Shown here: positions 8,319 through 9,906 of the stretch, piece after piece | Layout: each line of letters starts with the position of its first letter | Numbering within the stretch: the stretch's first letter is position 1 | NCBI GenBank assembly: GCA_903831485.1 | Contig: CAIKXW010000229.1 | Location: forward strand, 1 to 9,906 | Origin: an uncultured Alphaproteobacteria bacterium | GTDB lineage: Bacteria > Pseudomonadota > Alphaproteobacteria > Caulobacterales > Hyphomonadaceae | Direction of reading: 5' to 3' | Length of the DNA: 9,906 bases | The notes under the pieces: model-generated | The model's input: only the letters and a program-made list of their open reading frames with translations | What the model was told of the DNA's origin: nothing | Database searches by the model: none | Program-made: the position numbers and the translations under genes

Positions 8319-9560
8319 ATGAAGTTCCGCTTGCCCGGCGCCACCGCGATCGCCGCCCTCATGCTGGCCGTTGCCGCGCCGGCCCCGCTTGCCTTCGCCC
8401 AGAACGGCGGCGCAGCGCCCGCCGTCACGGTCAGCCGCGAGGTCGTCCAGCCGCTCAATGAAGCGCGCAATGCGGTGATCGCCAAGGATTGGGCAACCGC
8501 GAAGACGAAGCTCGACGCGGCAACCGCCAAGGCCAAGACCCCGGCTGACAAGGCGCAGATCGAGCGCCTGCGGCTTGTCATGGCGGCCGAGACGAAAGAC
8601 GGCAGGCAGCAGGTCGCCTCGATCAACATGCTGGTGGCCTCCGGCACGCTGACCCCCGATGAGGTGAAGCAGTACAAGGGCGCGATCGCCAGGGCGCACG
8701 CCGACGCCGGCGACACTGCCGCATCCCTCGTCGCCTTCCGCGCTTACATTGATGAATACGGCGGCACAGCCGATCAGTTCATCGCGATCGCCAACGACAG
8801 TTCGAAGGCGAACGACTACGCCACCGCGGTCACCTACGCCAACAAGGCCATCGCCGCCTCGAAAGCAACGGGCAAGCCGCCGGAATCCTGGTACAGCCTG
8901 CTGATGCGCGCCTACCAGCAGCAGAACCTCACCGCCGAGTACTATGGGGTGCTCGAGCAGAGGGTCGCCGACTATCCGACCGAGCAGAACTGGAAGCTGC
9001 TGATCGTGCGTGCGCAGAACGAGCCGAAGTTCAGCCGCGCAACCCACCTCGATCTCTACCGCACCCTGATCGCGGCCGGCGTAAAGCTGACCCCCCAGGA
9101 AAGAGGCGCCGCCGTCCGCGAGGCGCTCAATTCGCGCGGCCTGCCGAACGAGGCGCTCCAGCTGCTCGAAACTGCCGTCGCAAGCGGCGAAATGGCGACC
9201 CAGGAAGACAAGGACAATCTCGACAAAGCCAAGTCGCGCATTGCAGGCGACAAGGCCGGCCTTACGAAGGAAGCCTCGGAAGCCCTCGCCAAGGGAGACA
9301 CCTCCTACCTCGCCAAACTCGGCGAAGCCTATCTGAGCTATGGCGACTACCCCAAGGCGATCGAGACGCTGCAGGCGGCGCTGTCGAAGGGCATCGCCAG
9401 TCCCGAAGAGACGGCGTTCGCGCGCCTCCACCTCGGCATTGCGCAATACCGCGCCGGCCAGGCGGATGCGGCTCGCACCACATGGGCCGAGGTCAAGTCA
9501 GACAATGGCACGACAGTCCTCGCCCAGAACTGGACGCTGATCTCGAAGATCAAGGCGTAA
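8319..9560 (+). CDS. Exported TPR (tetratricopeptide-like) repeat protein
   Basis: A 413-residue protein. Residues 1-27 are a Sec signal peptide: MKFR, a hydrophobic core 8-20, and AFA before Gln28. No lipobox is present, so a soluble periplasmic location is likely. The mature protein is almost wholly helical and Ala-rich, with TPR-like helix pairs near residues 45-72 (ARNAVIAKDWATAKTKLDAA), 154-182 (NDYATAVTYANKAIAA), 331-358 (LGEAYLSYGDYPKAIETLQAAL) and 369-392 (HLGIAQYRAGQADAARTTW). The middle (190-240, SWYSLLMRAYQQ...YPTEQNWKLLI) is less canonical but has the same helical pattern. TPRs are protein-protein scaffolds; no catalytic motif is seen and the partner is unknown. I set the start at 8319 because the signal peptide begins there and AGGGAG lies 9 nt upstream. 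The reading frame stays open leftward across the spacer into antisense aatA to 7107, which would give a false 817-residue protein. A strong terminator follows the stop codon by 22 bp. Confidence 0.88.
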   Translation: MKFRLPGATAIAALMLAVAAPAPLAFAQNGGAAPAVTVSREVVQPLNEARNAVIAKDWATAKTKLDAATAKAKTPADKAQIERLRLVMAAETKDGRQQVASINMLVASGTLTPDEVKQYKGAIARAHADAGDTAASLVAFRAYIDEYGGTADQFIAIANDSSKANDYATAVTYANKAIAASKATGKPPESWYSLLMRAYQQQNLTAEYYGVLEQRVADYPTEQNWKLLIVRAQNEPKFSRATHLDLYRTLIAAGVKLTPQERGAAVREALNSRGLPNEALQLLETAVASGEMATQEDKDNLDKAKSRIAGDKAGLTKEASEALAKGDTSYLAKLGEAYLSYGDYPKAIETLQAALSKGIASPEETAFARLHLGIAQYRAGQADAARTTWAEVKSDNGTTVLAQNWTLISKIKA

Positions 9561-9582
9561 GCCAGCGACGAGCGCAAAAGAC

Positions 9583-9613
9583 AAACGCCGCCCTCAACCG
9601 GGGCGGCGTTTTT
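9583..9613. terminator. Bidirectional intrinsic terminator after the TPR protein gene
   Basis: AAACGCCGCCC (9583-9593) and GGGCGGCGTTT (9601-9611) form a perfect 11-bp stem with a 7-nt loop, followed on the plus strand by a T run at 9609-9613. On the minus strand the stem begins 5 nt after the S9 peptidase stop and is followed by TTTGTCTTTTG, so it can also end that transcript. Confidence 0.9.
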
Positions 9614-9616
9614 CGT

Positions 9617-9906
9617 TTACTCTCCCCCACCCATCCCGAGCGATCGCGCGAGATAGATGTAGTGGCGCGCCCAACGATCGGCGTTCATCACCGGGTCCGA
9701 GTCGTTCGAGTGCCCGCCCTGCGTGTTCTCGTAGTAGAGCGCCGGATACCCCATCGCCTGCAGCCGCGCCGCAAACTTGCGCGCATGCCCCGGATGGACC
9801 CGGTCGTCGCGCTTGTTGGTCGTGATGTAGACCTCGGGATACTTCTGGTCGGGCTTGAGGTTCTGGTAGGCGGAATACGCCGCAATGAACCGGGCCTCAT
9901 CCGCGA
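9617..9906 (-). CDS. Prolyl oligopeptidase-family (S9) serine peptidase, C-terminal end (cut by window edge)
   Basis: The last 95 residues of a protein that enters from the right edge and ends in TAA at 9617. The segment YPEVYITTNKRDDRVHPGHARKF (22-44 of the visible part) carries the Asp of the catalytic triad in DDRV. QGGHSND (62-68) carries the catalytic His (65), and LYYEN lies between them. This is the usual end of the alpha/beta-hydrolase domain of S9 peptidases, which cleave short peptides, often after proline. The nucleophile serine and the beta-propeller lie outside the window, so subfamily, export signal and length cannot be judged. The final helix, WARHYIYLARSLG, is also typical. 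It is convergent with the TPR gene and shares its terminator. Confidence 0.88.
   Translation of the reverse strand, partial: ADEARFIAAYSAYQNLKPDQKYPEVYITTNKRDDRVHPGHARKFAARLQAMGYPALYYENTQGGHSNDSDPVMNADRWARHYIYLARSLGMGGGE

Overview
This is high-GC chromosomal DNA whose proteins look alphaproteobacterial. The strongest pointers are a RhizobiumAatA-like aspartate aminotransferase, a DUF2059 lipoprotein, a tandem M16 peptidase lipoprotein and a REP-like palindrome of the type scattered through alphaproteobacterial genomes. A Caulobacterales/Hyphomonadaceae-type host is my best guess, but it is an inference. I see no phage, transposon, CRISPR, tRNA or rRNA, and no change in base composition that would mark an island.

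Left part (1-2326): two minus-strand genes, the N-terminal part of an FAD-binding (GlcD/D-2-hydroxyglutarate dehydrogenase-like) oxidoreductase running off the window and, upstream of it, a secreted double beta-trefoil (ricin-B-like) protein with six cysteine-paired modules. They diverge from a plus-strand classical short-chain dehydrogenase. The 106-bp divergent spacer carries a perfect inverted repeat that overlaps the dehydrogenase ribosome-binding site.

Middle (2455-6471): two consecutive plus-strand lipoprotein genes, a methionine-rich DUF2059 protein and a 962-residue M16 metallopeptidase with an active N-terminal half and a zinc-site-less C-terminal half. The following spacer holds two REP-like elements in opposite orientation and a perfect 15-bp hairpin that can end transcription from both sides.

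Right part (6472-9906): on the minus strand a small two-helix membrane protein lies downstream of an aspartate/prephenate-type aminotransferase. That gene diverges from a plus-strand exported TPR protein. A bidirectional terminator separates the TPR gene from the C-terminal end of a minus-strand prolyl-oligopeptidase-family (S9) peptidase that enters from the right edge.

The genes do not form one obvious pathway. The common thread is the cell envelope and protein or amino-acid turnover: four of the complete proteins carry export signals, two peptidases are present, and an aminotransferase lies between them. I found no convincing previously undescribed system. The points most worth a second look are the 12-cysteine lectin-like protein, the Met-rich lipoprotein, the inverted repeat over the SDR ribosome-binding site and the paired REP-like elements.
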